From assembly GCA_000328365.1 (NCBI GenBank), contig KB295685.1, positions 146,993 through 210,992 of the forward strand: a DNA stretch of 64,000 nt, given 5' to 3'. This document shows positions 13,686 to 26,400 of the stretch, one piece after another. Source of the DNA: Capitella teleta. Lineage: Eukaryota; Annelida; Polychaeta; Capitellidae. A program made the position numbers and the translations under genes. The notes below the pieces were generated by a model that was not told where the DNA came from, searched no databases, and was given only the letters and a program-made list of their open reading frames with translations. The first letter of the stretch is position 1. Every line of letters begins with the position of its first letter.

Positions 13686-16600
13686 CGGGTACACTTTTTG
13701 GTCAACCGTATCTCCGTAACTAACAATGTTACATCGTTCATTTTCTTACGTCTATCATAGTATCAAGTATGACAATATCCGTGTCCGAAAGTATTTTGTA
13801 GGTCAAAGGTAAAAGGGCGATTTTTCACAGCGATTTTTCAAAGTTTCAAATTGGATCACTTCTAGATCATTCATTAATTGAGCTACTGTCTTGCAACATA
13901 CATCAGTCGCTCCAGTGCATCAATATGTACAACAATGCATGGCGCTATTACTGCTCTGCGATGCACCGTTCTTGCGTAAACTTGCATAATAGTATTTGAG
14001 ACTTTTTCTAATGCAAATATCTCGGTTGTTAAGCAGGTTGCGGCATTGAAATTTGCAGAGCATATTGCTGGTATAGCCATCTTACGAAATTATGAGTTTA
14101 CATGAGGTTGCACTAAGGTCAAGGTCATAGCAGTAATTAAAGCATTTAATTGCATAAATTGATGATTATTACGAAATTTGTAAATTTTGTAACTATTATG
14201 CGTTGAGTTAGCCATGTGCTATCGAGTCTTCAAAAGAATTTGGAATTTTCAGAATATTAGTATGTTTTTTGTTAAAATACATTTTAGGCAACACTTAGCC
14301 AATTTCATCGCATCAGTATTCCGATGAATAAAGTTTGGTACTGAATATTTGGAATTCGCTCATGTCTGTGAATGATTAAGTTGCACTTAATAATGAGGCA
14401 AGTTATTTTGGATTACCACTGAAAGGTAAAAGGTGAAAAGTCAAGGTCACAATAACCATAAATAGGCGACATGTTTGATCCCCTCTACCTCATTCAATAA
14501 TGATCATAACGTTCTCATTTTATCGTTAAATTATTTTAATGTCCCATTTTCAACAAAAGTGAGCTTCGTACTTTGTATCCTCAATTGCATGATTATTGCG
14601 TAATAGTTGATAATGTGAAATTGGGACTTCTTTCAAACTAATATAACTTCTTCGTCAAACACGATATCACGCTGTAATTTTCAGTGATAGTTGATAATAT
14701 AATCGTTCAATCTAATTATAATCTTCAATTATATTATTATAGGGTCAAGATCGTTATGACGTTTTTCCACTTTTTTCGCCATATAAGGCATGATACCCGT
14801 GCATTACAGTTAATTTAACATAAAGCATTGCCCTTAGTGTCTGGTCAATCTATAACAATAATTCATTGCGCACTTTTTTGTGTGACAATCTGTGAATGTC
14901 AAAATATGGTCATAACCTAATATAGCCTATATCTTGTTTCATGATGGTTTGTTTTGAAATCAAATTACATCAATGTGTAGACATAATACATATAGGCTAG
15001 TATTTATATAATTGACATATTTCGTGTCAGATCAATATTTTATATGATATATGACATTAAATGTTGATAATGCTTATAATACGTAAAACGTTATGATTTT
15101 CTTTCTGCTTTCATTATGATCTCAAATTAATACCTCATTTGGTTCGTTTCCTTCTTCTTTCTTCCTCTAATTATCCATGTCCGAAGTAATTTTGTAGGTC
15201 AAAAGTCAAAGGTCAAGGTCACAATTACGTAAAACAGTTCACAATCACCTCTACCTCATTCAATACCGGTTATAAGGTTCTAATTTTCTTGTTAAATGCG
15301 TCATCTCTAACGAACGTGAGCTCGTACTTTGTATGCTCAGTCGCATCATTATTGCGTTATAATCGAAATTGTGAAAATGTGATTTTTCAAACTAATAAAA
15401 CTTCTTCGTCAAGCACAATATCACGCTGTAATTTTCAGAAATAGTTGATATTATTTTTCTATCTAATTATAATTTTCAATTATGTCATGACAAGGTCAAG
15501 GTCGTTACGTTTTTTAAAATCTTTTTTCGATATATAAGGCATGATATCCATACATTACAGTTAATTTAACACAAGGCATTGCCCTTAGTGTCTGGTCAAT
15601 CTATAACAACAACTCATTGTGCCCTTTTCTGTGAATGTCCAAATATGGTCATAACCTAATTTAGTCTATATCTTGCTTCATAATGGTTAGTTTTGAAATA
15701 AAATTACATCAATGCGTACATATAATATAGTCCAGGATTTTCATAATGACATATTTGGTGTCAGATCAATATTTTACATGATATATGACATTAAAGATAG
15801 GTAATGCCTATGATACGTAAAGATGATGTATGATTTTATTTCTGAGTGCGTTATAATATCAAATTAATTCCTCATTTGGTTCATTTCCTTCTCTAATTAC
15901 CTTTATTTCTCTAATTACTTCCAAAAAATTTCCTGTTCCCGTCTCTGACTGATCTCTTGTATATATATATTCTATGTGGTAGAAGGTAGGACTATATCTA
16001 CCCCGGGGGACTATATACACTCTGTTACGTTTGACTACCTATTCACAGGGATTCTTACATCGGGATTCTTCCGGTAAACGCCTCTTTAGACCAACTTCGT
16101 TCGTCTGATTTGCTGCATTGCAGGTTGAGTGAGTGGAATCATGCGGTTAGGTTTCACGGCGCGTTCAGCCAATGCTGCACAGCAGTGATGCGTTGTGAAG
16201 TTAAGGTCACATTGCTATCGCATATTTCATATTGCGTATAATTATATAAAGAGAAAGCGTATAGGCCTGTCTTCTTCATGCTAGCCCCGAGTAAGCCTAA
16301 AAATATATGACCTCTAAACTTTCAAATAGGCGTCGTCACTTCTGAGTAGAAATACATGTTAAACAGAATGAATTCATGCCTGCATTGATCAGCATGAGAA
16401 CTGATGTACGGGTACTCGCCACGTTGACGGTTTTTGCTCATTGCTTAGATCACAAATCACGAGCACTTCCTGGATAGCGTCCCGGATGCTTCGACCTAAT
16501 CCGCATGCATCCTGAATATCGCGTTGATTCTCCGCACGCGATGTCCAAATATAGTCATAATTTAATTAAGCCTATATCTTACCTTGTAATGGTTTGTTTT

Positions 16601-17548
16601 GAAATTAATTTACAACAATGTGTAGAAATAATACAGGCCAGTATTTTTATAATTGACAAATTTGTTATCAGAAATTATTGTTTACAAGATATATGACATT
16701 AATGATTGTTAATGGTTATAATACGTAAAACATTATGATTTTCTTTTTGATTGTATTAGGGTATCAAGATAACTCCACATTTGATTTTTTCCCTTCTTCT
16801 CTCCTTCTCTAATTACTCTCTGACTGATTTCTTGTTATTCATGTTTGTTAGTATCAGTTTTAGGTTTTCTTTTTTTGTTTTGTTTTTTCGATTTTAAATT
16901 TTAGCCTAATTTAGGACTGAAACAACAAAATTAATTGGCAAAAAAATATCCTTAAATCCAAGCCTTAACGAAAGAAACATTCTTGAACTTTTTCGGTCAC
17001 TTGAGGTCAAAGTTTGAAGTTTGACCTATCCAATCATCTTAAAGGAAAGACCATAAAACAAAATGGCCTCAACCAGCAAGGGAGCCATAAAATTTTATTT
17101 TGGGCTATTATTGGAGTCACGAGTTCAGATGCCGTTCAGATGCAGGAATCTGACATTTTGGATATAAGTTGAAAAACCCAGTAAACAAACCATACTGCAT
17201 AAATTTCAGTTTGGGGAAAAATATCAGGGAAAAAAAGCCAATGTTTAAAATTTGAATTGTGTGTTTCAGGTTTTGAATTACACACCTACCGGTATACAGT
17301 TTCTTAGAGTGCATGTTGAAAATTACTTACTTTCCACCTTATCTTTTATGTGGTTTATTTTTTCAACAATAGATTGGTAATTTTGAAAACCTAAAACTTA
17401 CTTTCTCATCAATTGAATTGATTTCAATTAGAATTTACTTTCTCATCAATCAAACTGAGTTAATTGTAATGGCTAAAGCAAACACCCTACATTACAATGT
17501 ATCAATCGTAATAATAATTTAATTATATAATAATGATAATAATAATAA

Positions 17549-17591
<43 letters not shown>

Positions 17592-18479
17592 TACTACTAC
17601 TATTATTATTATTACTACTATTATTATTACTACTACTATTATTATTAAAAACAAAATATATAAAATAAGGTTTTAAATTACTTCACAAGAAAAAAAAATT
17701 AAAACCCAAGACATTTTCCATAGCTGGCTATAAACAAAACCAAGGTTGTATGAGTGACAGGGCGTGATTTTTCCCATAAATTTCAAAATTCCATAAACAT
17801 TGCAAAGTATTTAGAAATTATTCTAACAGAACCGTCAAAATAGAATAGATTCAGATGTTTCTATCATTTGGGTCACATTATGTAACTGCATAGACCAATC
17901 TGGTCGTAAAAAAACCTCAATATAAAACTAAACAGAAAATTATACTTTATCTTAATTCTTCCCCAAACTTTGAAAGGACGCTTACTGAAATAATTATAAT
18001 TCATGTGGTCACTGAATGATTCCTATTGATTTCGCTAATAATTCTAATACATCTCAGAAATATATTTCAATATTAATGAACAATATAACATTCATTCATT
18101 CAATTCAATACAAGAACCACAAAAGAGATAAGAACTCACCGATGACGAGTTTACGCACAAGGTCCTCCTGGTTGAGCAGACTGTTCATTCCTTCGGTTGT
18201 ATTGAGCACAGCTCTGATGCAACCCAAGCAATCCAACTGGAGCACAGTGTCGCCAAAGTTCGTGAAATCTCGTCCACTGAGGGATTCAAGGGCATCCACA
18301 AGGGCATCCAGGCCGCCAAGGTTGAGGTATCTCTGGATCCAGGAGGCAGAGCTCGTCTCCAAACTTGCTTTGAGGGCATAGTATCCCTGTGTGGAAGGGT
18401 TCTGGGCCAACTTCAGGCATCGCTCCGGAAGACAGTTCTGCAGGGAAGCAAGCAGCATGGTCTTGTTGACAGACGTCAT
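9085..18479 (-). CDS. INF2-like formin (DID/FH3 plus FH2, no FH1)
   Basis: Sixteen coding exons in transcript order: 18140-18479, 12699-12814, 12491-12650, 12362-12435, 12206-12307, 12062-12147, 11676-12010, 11494-11621, 11275-11439, 10965-11222, 10738-10916, 10558-10678, 10341-10505, 9846-10287, 9365-9693, 9085-9270. They give 1061 aa in one continuous frame. Residues 1-290 match the inhibitory armadillo (DID/FH3) region of inverted formin 2 (LQLDCLGCIRAVLNTTEGM). FH2 runs from about 385 (PLKKLHWTKVPENQALK) to 745. FH2 formins nucleate and extend actin filaments; INF2 also severs them and works at ER and mitochondrial membranes. The linker before FH2 is basic and has no polyproline FH1. A tail segment ESVLDDIVKDI may be the WH2/DAD-like region. 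A splice acceptor precedes the ATG, so a 5' untranslated exon is likely. Intron 1 is 5.3 kb. Confidence 0.88.
13655..13685. repeat. Poly-T run (31 nt)
   Basis: Uninterrupted T tract in the first formin intron; read as A on the gene's own strand. It could be the tail of an old retroposed copy, but no element body is recognised beside it. Confidence 0.8.
13780..16850. repeat. Diverged direct repeats of about 0.75 kb in formin intron 1
   Basis: A block containing CTCTACCTCATTCAATA, a run reading CATAACCTAAT and ATATATGACATTAA recurs at about 14430-15170 and 15190-15950. Its 3' half recurs again at about 16540-16840. The opening motif (GTCCGAAAGTATTTTGTAGGTC) also appears near 13787 and 15179. 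Copies differ by many substitutions and small indels. No coding capacity, terminal repeats or duplicated target site were seen, so the class is unknown. Confidence 0.7.
17526..17647. repeat. ATT/ACT trinucleotide microsatellite
   Basis: About 120 bp of ATT repeats interrupted by ACT repeats, in formin intron 1. Confidence 0.9.
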
Positions 18480-21088
18480 GTTGACACTGGTGAAAACAAG
18501 AAATCAGTCAGAAGAGCATTGAAAATGTATACACATCTCATGTAAGTAATTACTGATTAGGTAATGTACTCATAGCACTATTTTTTATATTCTCAGGGAT
18601 TGATCAAAGATACTCTGTTCATTTTTGCGAGTCATTTTTTCTCCATCTTTACAGGGACAAGTAGCTGATTATGTTGGACCAACTGAAAGTCGCATGATGA
18701 TGATTTGGTTAATTTTACAGATTTCCTTATTTGATTGATTTTCATTTTGCATTACACGTAAACGGAAGTTGACGCAACACTCAGACAGGTGTCAGGAGAA
18801 GGAGTCTCCTCGTAGGGCCCCAGTCAGCCAACAGATGCTCAACTGAAGAGCACTTTGAAAAGTGATAACAGCAGTGATAACATGGCGATAAAAGAACACA
18901 ATTAACCGCCAGATTAAATCTATGGACATGTACTCTGTGCGCTGAATGTTGGTTCAGTAAGAGCGCATGCTCCATTGCTTGGCTTAAAAACACAGCCTCC
19001 TGAAGGCTTCGATCTCTTCATGTAATGAACAATACATATCGGGTTATAAATCTATGTTACTTACAGTTACACCTGTAAGTCATTATTTGCTCCATTAGAA
19101 TATTTGATTTTTGTGTGTGTGCATCTGCTGTTAATTTACTATCCAGAGTAATTAACGGTAAGAAGTACATAGCAATTCTCCCAAAATGCAATGTTATCTG
19201 CATGTCGCCTGATATCTCTGTACTTTTTCCCTTTCTTCTCTCAGGAAGTGTTGGCACTCAGCATCCGTAGTAAACGCACGTGTTGAGTTTTACATCTCAA
19301 ATTTTCAATTTCTTGATTCGTTAAAAACATTAAACAGAGATGTTTATTTTCATTTCAAGATTTGTGTTTAGGCAGTTCAATAATTTTAAGACTGAATGAG
19401 GATTGATCTATAAGAGGGAACTGTGCTTGAATATTCACACAAATAGAAGTGATTTCTGTAATCACTAATCAGTGTATTATCCTCCTGCATTTGTAAAATA
19501 TGCTTACCAGTGGCACAGCTAAATCAGGCAAGGTCTGTATGCCAATGCAGAATCATATGTCAACTAACTTATCGACATATAATTATTATTATGCATGCTA
19601 CAAACATTGACTGGTAACAAGACTTTTTTACAGTCCTTGCTTCTGTTCGAATTATAGAAACACAATGTCAATGTATGTAGTTATACCCATAACACAAGCC
19701 AGAAAGCAACTACGCAGGACATGGAACAGTGCTAACCAGACTCTCCCGGCTTGAGGGCCATAGCTTGAGATAGTAACCCTACGCATCATGATCTGCCTGC
19801 TAACATGTCGTAGACAGTTTTATGATTAATGCAGATCTCAGCCCTTGTTATATGGAAGTCAGAGAATCTCGTATTACTACTGATTCAAGAAATTGAAAAT
19901 AGAAAAGAAAATTTATTTTAAAATTCAAAATTGTAGCCTATCTAAATTATTATAATTAAAGAATTACACTTACTTTGAGTTAATGAATATGCAATCGATT
20001 TTGGGCTGTAAGAAGTCTACACCCCACACTCACAGTATCGGTCAAAGCCTCATTCAGCCACTGTCTGTCACTGTGACTGTAAATGTCGGTGTCACCAGTT
20101 GACCTGTCACAGTGCTAATCGAGTGCTACTGTAACCAGGGTAACTGTGCGACTGTCACTGACATGTGTCCAGCGAAATGACAATATATTTCGTATCCACC
20201 ACAATGTCAAGACAAATGAAAGTTCCTGGCGCCGAATTTGAAATCATAGACGAGGAAAAACTCCACTCAGCTGCTAAGTTCACCTTCTCCACTTACCTTT
20301 TTCACTTTTTGCTGATGACTCACAGCTGTCATTTGAAAATCAGCGCCATGAAAATAAATAGGTCGCTTTGACCTATTTTGTGGTTCACTGCTGAAGCGAA
20401 GCGCTGTGCATATCAATGCGATTTCTACAGTCTACATTTTTCGCGCTTCGAGCATGTCATCCACACTTCCACAGTTGTAGTCAAAGTGCCGTCTGAATAC
20501 TCTCATATTCAGGCGGTACACTGTATTATGTGTACATTCAGCTGTGGTTGAAAATCCTGCAGCCAACGAGTATAAGCTACCACAGATGCATGTCCAGTAA
20601 CTCAAGTTTAGAGACCCTTTCATATTATCATCCTTTCCGGGTTTCAGGCTCAGAAATAAACAATTCAGGCAACACAAGAAGACTACGTATATAATTGTCA
20701 AGTTACATAATTTAAATGGCCAAAGCTAAAATAAACAAATTATATTATATCATAATAATATATAATTATGTTGATTGATAATTTCAGATTCAGAGTTACC
20801 CTAGATAATGGGTCAAGTAGTGAGAGAGAACCCAAGCAGAAGCATCAATATCAGTTTATTAATATGCATGAATGAAATAATTTCATCTCTGAACAATATA
20901 AATGTAAATCAAATTTATGTCAGATCAGATCAAACAGAAACCCCAAAAATGATAATTGGAAACTTTATTATATTAATATTATTATATTATTATTATATTA
21001 ATGAGACCAAATGAAAATAACAGCCATGTAAATTAGCCAAGAATAATCAACAATACTAAAAAGTATAAAATAATTCAGATAAATTGCA
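18480..21088. other. Upstream region of the formin, no gene recognised
   Basis: Between the formin start and the end of NUDCD2. It should contain the formin's 5' untranslated exon(s) and promoter, which cannot be placed by eye. Open frames up to 89 codons show no known domain. Confidence 0.4.
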
Positions 21089-21845
21089 TCAGCTTGGCAT
21101 GGACGGTCCACCGTTGTGATAATTTCCTGAAATATCCGCATCAGAAAAATCCATTCCGGGATTCTGCAGATGAAAAGAGAAAAGAATTCAATTCCAGACT
21201 GAATGTACAGTAAGAATTATTCCACATTTATCCTGACCTCTGTTTGAAATCTCTGAAGGGCTAATTTCTTCTCCATTTCATCCCAAGTTCCAGCATCAGC
21301 TTCATATTGACCAATCAACAAGGAGCGCCAACAGTTCTTGGCCGTTCGGTTTGACTTTGACATAATCAACTGCAGCATTTTGTTGTCCTCTGAATAAATG
21401 GATATGTGATGCTGAAGGTCGTTGCTCTCTCTCACTCTCTTTTACTTACGCACAGTCCAAGTGATGTCGTCACATAAAACCGCTTGGAATAGATCTCCCT
21501 GAAATAAGATATTGGAGAATTTCAATAAATTGTGTTAATTTTATTGGTCTGTCAAAATTTGAAATATTTTATAACATTAACCTGTTCTTCTACAGGCCTT
21601 TATACTATTTTGTACTGTATAATTATAAAACCTACACAGCTCATTTGCAGCAGCCCTACCTTCATGATAGTTTCACCCTTGACAGCAACTTCAAGATATT
21701 TGGGTTGAACGATCACCTTGCACTCTTTGCCCCTTGTTCCCGGGGGTAAGTTCACTTCCACCGTGACATCCTCCAACGTCTGGTACCAGTGACCCCATGA
21801 TGTTTTGCAAGGAACTGTGCCACTCCGCTCATCGAAATCAGACAT
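21089..21845 (-). CDS. NUDCD2: NudC domain-containing protein 2
   Basis: Four coding exons: 21660-21845, 21450-21498, 21238-21389 and 21089-21163, total 153 aa (human 157). The N terminus (FDERSGTVPCKTSWGHWYQT) and the C terminus (NPGMDFSDADISGNY) follow vertebrate NUDCD2 closely. The body is a CS/p23-like beta-sandwich of about residues 14-105. CS-domain NudC proteins act as HSP90 co-chaperones; NUDCD2 is linked to LIS1 stability and cohesin folding. Nothing is truncated or unusual, and the exon phases are continuous. Confidence 0.95.
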
Positions 21846-22101
21846 ATTCTATCTATAAAAACAAAATCAAAATGCTTTTTTAATAACTTGGACTGATACA
21901 AATTACATGTATGCGTGTCAAAATATTATGGCTCAAATGTATTTAATATTTTTTTTCCATGTACAGTTATTTATCCCGCTTTACTATGACCAAGAAAAGC
22001 AGATGATACAGGTATGTTCTTTAGTACCCTGCATATGGACTGAGTGATTAATTCATAAAAAAGCTGCCCAAATACAAGGATTTACTTATAAGCATAACAA
22101 T
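21846..22101. promoter_or_regulatory. Presumed upstream region of NUDCD2
   Basis: Start of the spacer upstream of NUDCD2, with no clear core promoter element by eye. Confidence 0.25.
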
Positions 22102-22379
22102 AAGGGATGCACAGAGTTCCGGGTTCTGACTCTGGATCCCAGAGTTCCACAGGTTCATCACCATAGTAGATGTACAATTAGAGGACAATGCACTAGATGA
22201 CAGACATTCAGGGCTAGAGGTAAAGGACTCTAAATCAGCTCAAAGTTAAAGCATATCAATGTTTTGGGATGTGGCTTCTTGTTCCAGGTTAAGGTCCAGT
22301 TCCTGCCGAAGGCTACCTGCCGGAACCGTCAGTCTAGTTCCGGGTTCCGGCAATTTCTAAACATCACATGCATCCCTAA
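22102..22379. mobile_element. hAT-like MITE
   Basis: The ends AGGGATGCA and TGCATCCCT are inverted copies. Subterminal GTTCCGGGTTC motifs recur at both ends, and there is no coding capacity in about 280 bp. Ends of the form TAGGGATGC are typical of hAT non-autonomous elements. The flanks (ACAATA / AATAATA) do not give a clean 8-bp duplication. Confidence 0.55.
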
Positions 22380-23490
22380 TAATAAGGATAATGATACGTT
22401 TTATACAAGAAATGGGTGTTGACTGCTGTTTGTTAATTAACCTTCTCACTTGATTTGTCTCGTGAATGTTGGGCCAGTGTGAGTATGGCTTTTATGGGCC
22501 CCTCGGTATATAGCAATAATTCTATTTCTGTATGCTTGGAATTTAAAATGCTTTTGAGCATTCTCGTATTTTTTTGTCATGTTAATTTTGTTAGTCAACT
22601 TAGTGTCGCGCGCTAAATAAGCTAAGCTGTTAGGCTAAGGCCCGGGTGAATTTCACGGTCCTCTTGATCCCCCTCGTCAATAAACTTGTCTCGAATTATG
22701 GATATTTATAAATATTCCCCTGCTATTATAATAATGTATGCATCATTCATGTACAGTATTACAGTGTAATCGAGCCTCTGCAGGACTTTCAAGTAGCTCA
22801 ACAGCACAAGCAATTATCACTAGCTGTCAGCCTGGTCAGTCAGTCACTCAGTGGAACGCTACCAAGAGAAAGTAAACTTATTATCGCTCACATCACGACA
22901 TTGAGAAATCATTTAAATTCCAATAAATTAGTTATAAAAGACATTCCTCGAATAATTTAAATTATGCAAAATGATCATAATGTCGTCTTTTTTCGATGTT
23001 ACAGTGAGTTGATACACCGTTTCCCATTCTTTTGATGTCGTGAACACCGGTTTGCGACCACGTGTTGGCAGTCATCAAGCGCTTCAAGTTGCAGTCTGGT
23101 GAGAATGTTTGCGTCATCTTTGCAGATTTCACCACGTTCTGCTAATATTGATTCAATTGCGCCATGTAAATTATATTCCTGAAACTAATATAGAACTCTT
23201 GGCTGCTAACTGGTAATATTCTCACCAATCTTGTTCATAGTTCGGCTTGTTCCGTGAAGTAATTACTAATTGAAACTCAACTTCTGCCAACTCCCGACTA
23301 CCGTAGTCGTGGTACTATGGCATAGTTGGTATTTGGAATTGGGTGTTCAAGAGTCGAGCTCAGCTTTTTAGGCCCTGGCTGATTAGGACATCCAGCGGCG
23401 CCCCATTATTTGAGTCACAATTCAGAACACTCATAATTTTTCTATATTTTATCTTTGTCTTTTTTTTTTTTTTCCCAACAGGCGTCCACT
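22380..23490 (+). promoter_or_regulatory. Leucyl-tRNA synthetase upstream region and 5' UTR intron
   Basis: A splice donor after GCAGTCTG at 23098 (GTGAGAATG) and an acceptor at 23480 (CCCAACAG) bracket a 382-bp intron in the 5' UTR. The second untranslated exon then runs only 10 nt to the ATG at 23491. The promoter must lie before 23098; no TATA box was identified. Confidence 0.55.
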
Positions 23491-26400
23491 ATGGCGCAAT
23501 CCACGGACAAAACCCGCAAAGGGTCAGCCAAGCTGAACCAGCTTGTGGACATTGAAGGCCAGGTGCAAAAAAAGTGGGCGAAAGAACGCATCTTTGAGGT
23601 GGACGCTCCTCAACCAGGCTCTGAAGATGCAAAGTATGTGCGTTGTGAAAATCCTATCACCTCAACTTGATCCCTTTTTAATTACAGGAAGGATAAATAC
23701 ATGACGACCTTCCCCTTTCCATACATGAACGGACGTCTTCATTTGGGTCATACCTTCTCCCTCTCCAAATGTGAGGTGCGTTTTGGACTCGGGATTCAAT
23801 TATCAAATGAGTAATTTCCTTCTCAGTATGCGATGGGATTCAACCGGTTGTTGGGAAAGCGATGTCTCTGGCCTTTTGGGTTCCACTGCACCGGTATGCC
23901 CATCAAGGTGAGTTCTGCTGCTGAATTATCATGCTATTTTGCATTCCATTTCCACGACAGGCATGCGCTGACAAGCTGAAGCGAGAGATGGAGGATTTTG
24001 GATATCCACCTCAATTCCCTGATGAGCAACCCAAAGAGGAGAAGAAAGAGGAACGAGAGGAACCTATAATTGTTGACAAAGCCAAGGGCAAGAAGGTTTC
24101 TACTTGGGCCTTTTTTTTTTTTCTTAACCTGACCTTTTATTTACGCAGAGCAAAGCGGCTGCTAAAGCTGGTGGTTTAACGTACCAGTGGCAGATCATGC
24201 AGAGCCTCGGACTGACTAATGAGGAGATCAAGGATTTTGCTGACCCCATGCACTGGCTGAGTTACTTCCCTCCCAAAGCCCAGTCTGATCTCATGCGCAT
24301 GGGACTGAAGGTGAGCAGATCTTGATTTGCGTCATTTCACGTTAAGGTTTAACTTCTGCAGATTGATTGGAGGCGTAGTTTCATCACCACTGACGTCAAC
24401 CCTTTCTTTGATTCTTTTGTCAAATGGCAATTTTTCCACTTCAAATCCAGAAACAAAGTCAAGTTTGGCAAAAGGTTTGTGTTCACTGTTCAGTACTGCC
24501 TAGCTATCAAGGGTTCTGTTAAATTCAATTTTTAATGAAGTAGAAATTATTTTTTATTTTACATTTTTCAGGTACACCATTTACTCCCCTAAAGACCGCC
24601 AGCCGTGCATGGATCACGACAGGAGTGTCGGAGAAGTAAGAAGTGACTTGCTTCTGATGATCTGATCTAAAAGTTTAAATTATTTTCACCTGCAGAATGT
24701 TGGTCCCCAGGAATACACACTGATCAAAATGAAAGCTCAACAGCCGTATCCAAAAAAACTGAGGTCTGCTTGCATTCTTCTCTTCCATTTAGTCAAAGTT
24801 TAATGTATTTCCGTTTGCAGTGTTGTTGGCAAGAAGCCAGTGTACCTGGTAGCCGCCACTCTCCGCCCAGAGACCATGTATGGTCAGACCAACTGCTGGG
24901 TGCGTCCAGACATGAGCTACATCGCGTTTGAAACCAACAAAGAAGAGATCTGGGTGTGCACCGCCAGAGCAGCCAGAAACATGGCGTACCAGGAATATTC
25001 TGCTAAATTTGGTGTTGTGAAGAAAGTGGCCGATCTGACTGGACAGGTATATTGATGGGGGTATTGAGGGGTGATTTACTGAGAGAGCAATATTTCAGGA
25101 CATCCTTGGTATGGCTCTGAGTGCTCCGTTGGCTGTGAATAAAATCATCTACACTCTGCCTATGATGACCATCAAGGAAGACAAAGGTTTTATTATTTCG
25201 CCCTCTCTAAGTGCAGGCTGTGATGAGTCATCTCGTTCGTATGATGGCATGGGCTGCAATGCTCTCACCCATCTGATTTCAACTATCGACCACTGAGCCT
25301 TTGTTAATTATATTCAATATGCTGACTGCGTTAATTTTGCTAAATATATTATTATAATTTTTAGCTTTTCACTTGTTTGTTGTTCAGGAACTGGCATCGT
25401 GACCAGCGTTCCGTCTGATTCCCCCGATGACTTCGCTGCTCTGCGCGATTTGAAGAACAAGCAGGTTTGCACTCCATGACCCCTCATCATCTCCTCATCT
25501 CTCGTTCATTTTCAGCCGATGCGTGAGAAGTTTGGCATCACTGACACCATGGTGCTGCCCTTTGACCCCGTGAGCTGTCTCCATGGCAACCTTCTCCATT
25601 TCTCATTGTGCAATTTCCCTCCAAAGGTTCCCATCATTGAAATCCCCGGGTTTGGAGATCTGGCAGCTGTCACCGTTTGTGAACAGCTGGGAGTCAAGAG
25701 TCAGAATGACAAAGATAAATTGGCAGACGCCAAGCAACAAGTCTATCTGAAGGGATTCTATGAAGGGGTAAGTGTGAGACATTTATTGGATGAAAACGGA
25801 TGGTTGCACAGCTAATTGCAGCTGGCTGTGGCTCAGTGAGTCATGCTGCCCAGACACTGTGCTAGATTATTCTGAAACCTGAACCATTGGCTGTTCTTTA
25901 TACTGTTGAATACTCACTGAAAAGGTTCCTACATCTCTTTTTAAAATTTCCTCCAATCATGGTCAGAATTTTGCATTTTGTCTGTCTTCTTTATTTATTA
26001 TCTATAATTGCAATGGAATAGGATCTGAATTGTTTGACCATTCTTCTTTCCACTCACAGGTGATGACAATCGGACCTTACAAAGGTCAGAAGGTGCAGGA
26101 TGCCAAGAAGCCCATCCAGAAGGAGTTGCTTTCAAAGGTATTTCATTTATTCTGGATTCACTTTGATGGCAATACTAACTAAGGCTGTGATGAATTTTCT
26201 CGTTCGTATGAATGCTAAGAGAAATTTCATGTTTCATCTTAGTGAGGAATACAACTTACGACCCTGAGCCTTTGTTGATGAATATGCTAATTCTATTGCT
26301 GTAAAGTTGGATTTTAGTCTGAGTTTGATATTGAAATAAGTTTAATATTTTATGTTATAAATAGGTAATATATGTCAATAAATAATAACATAGAAGAGTT

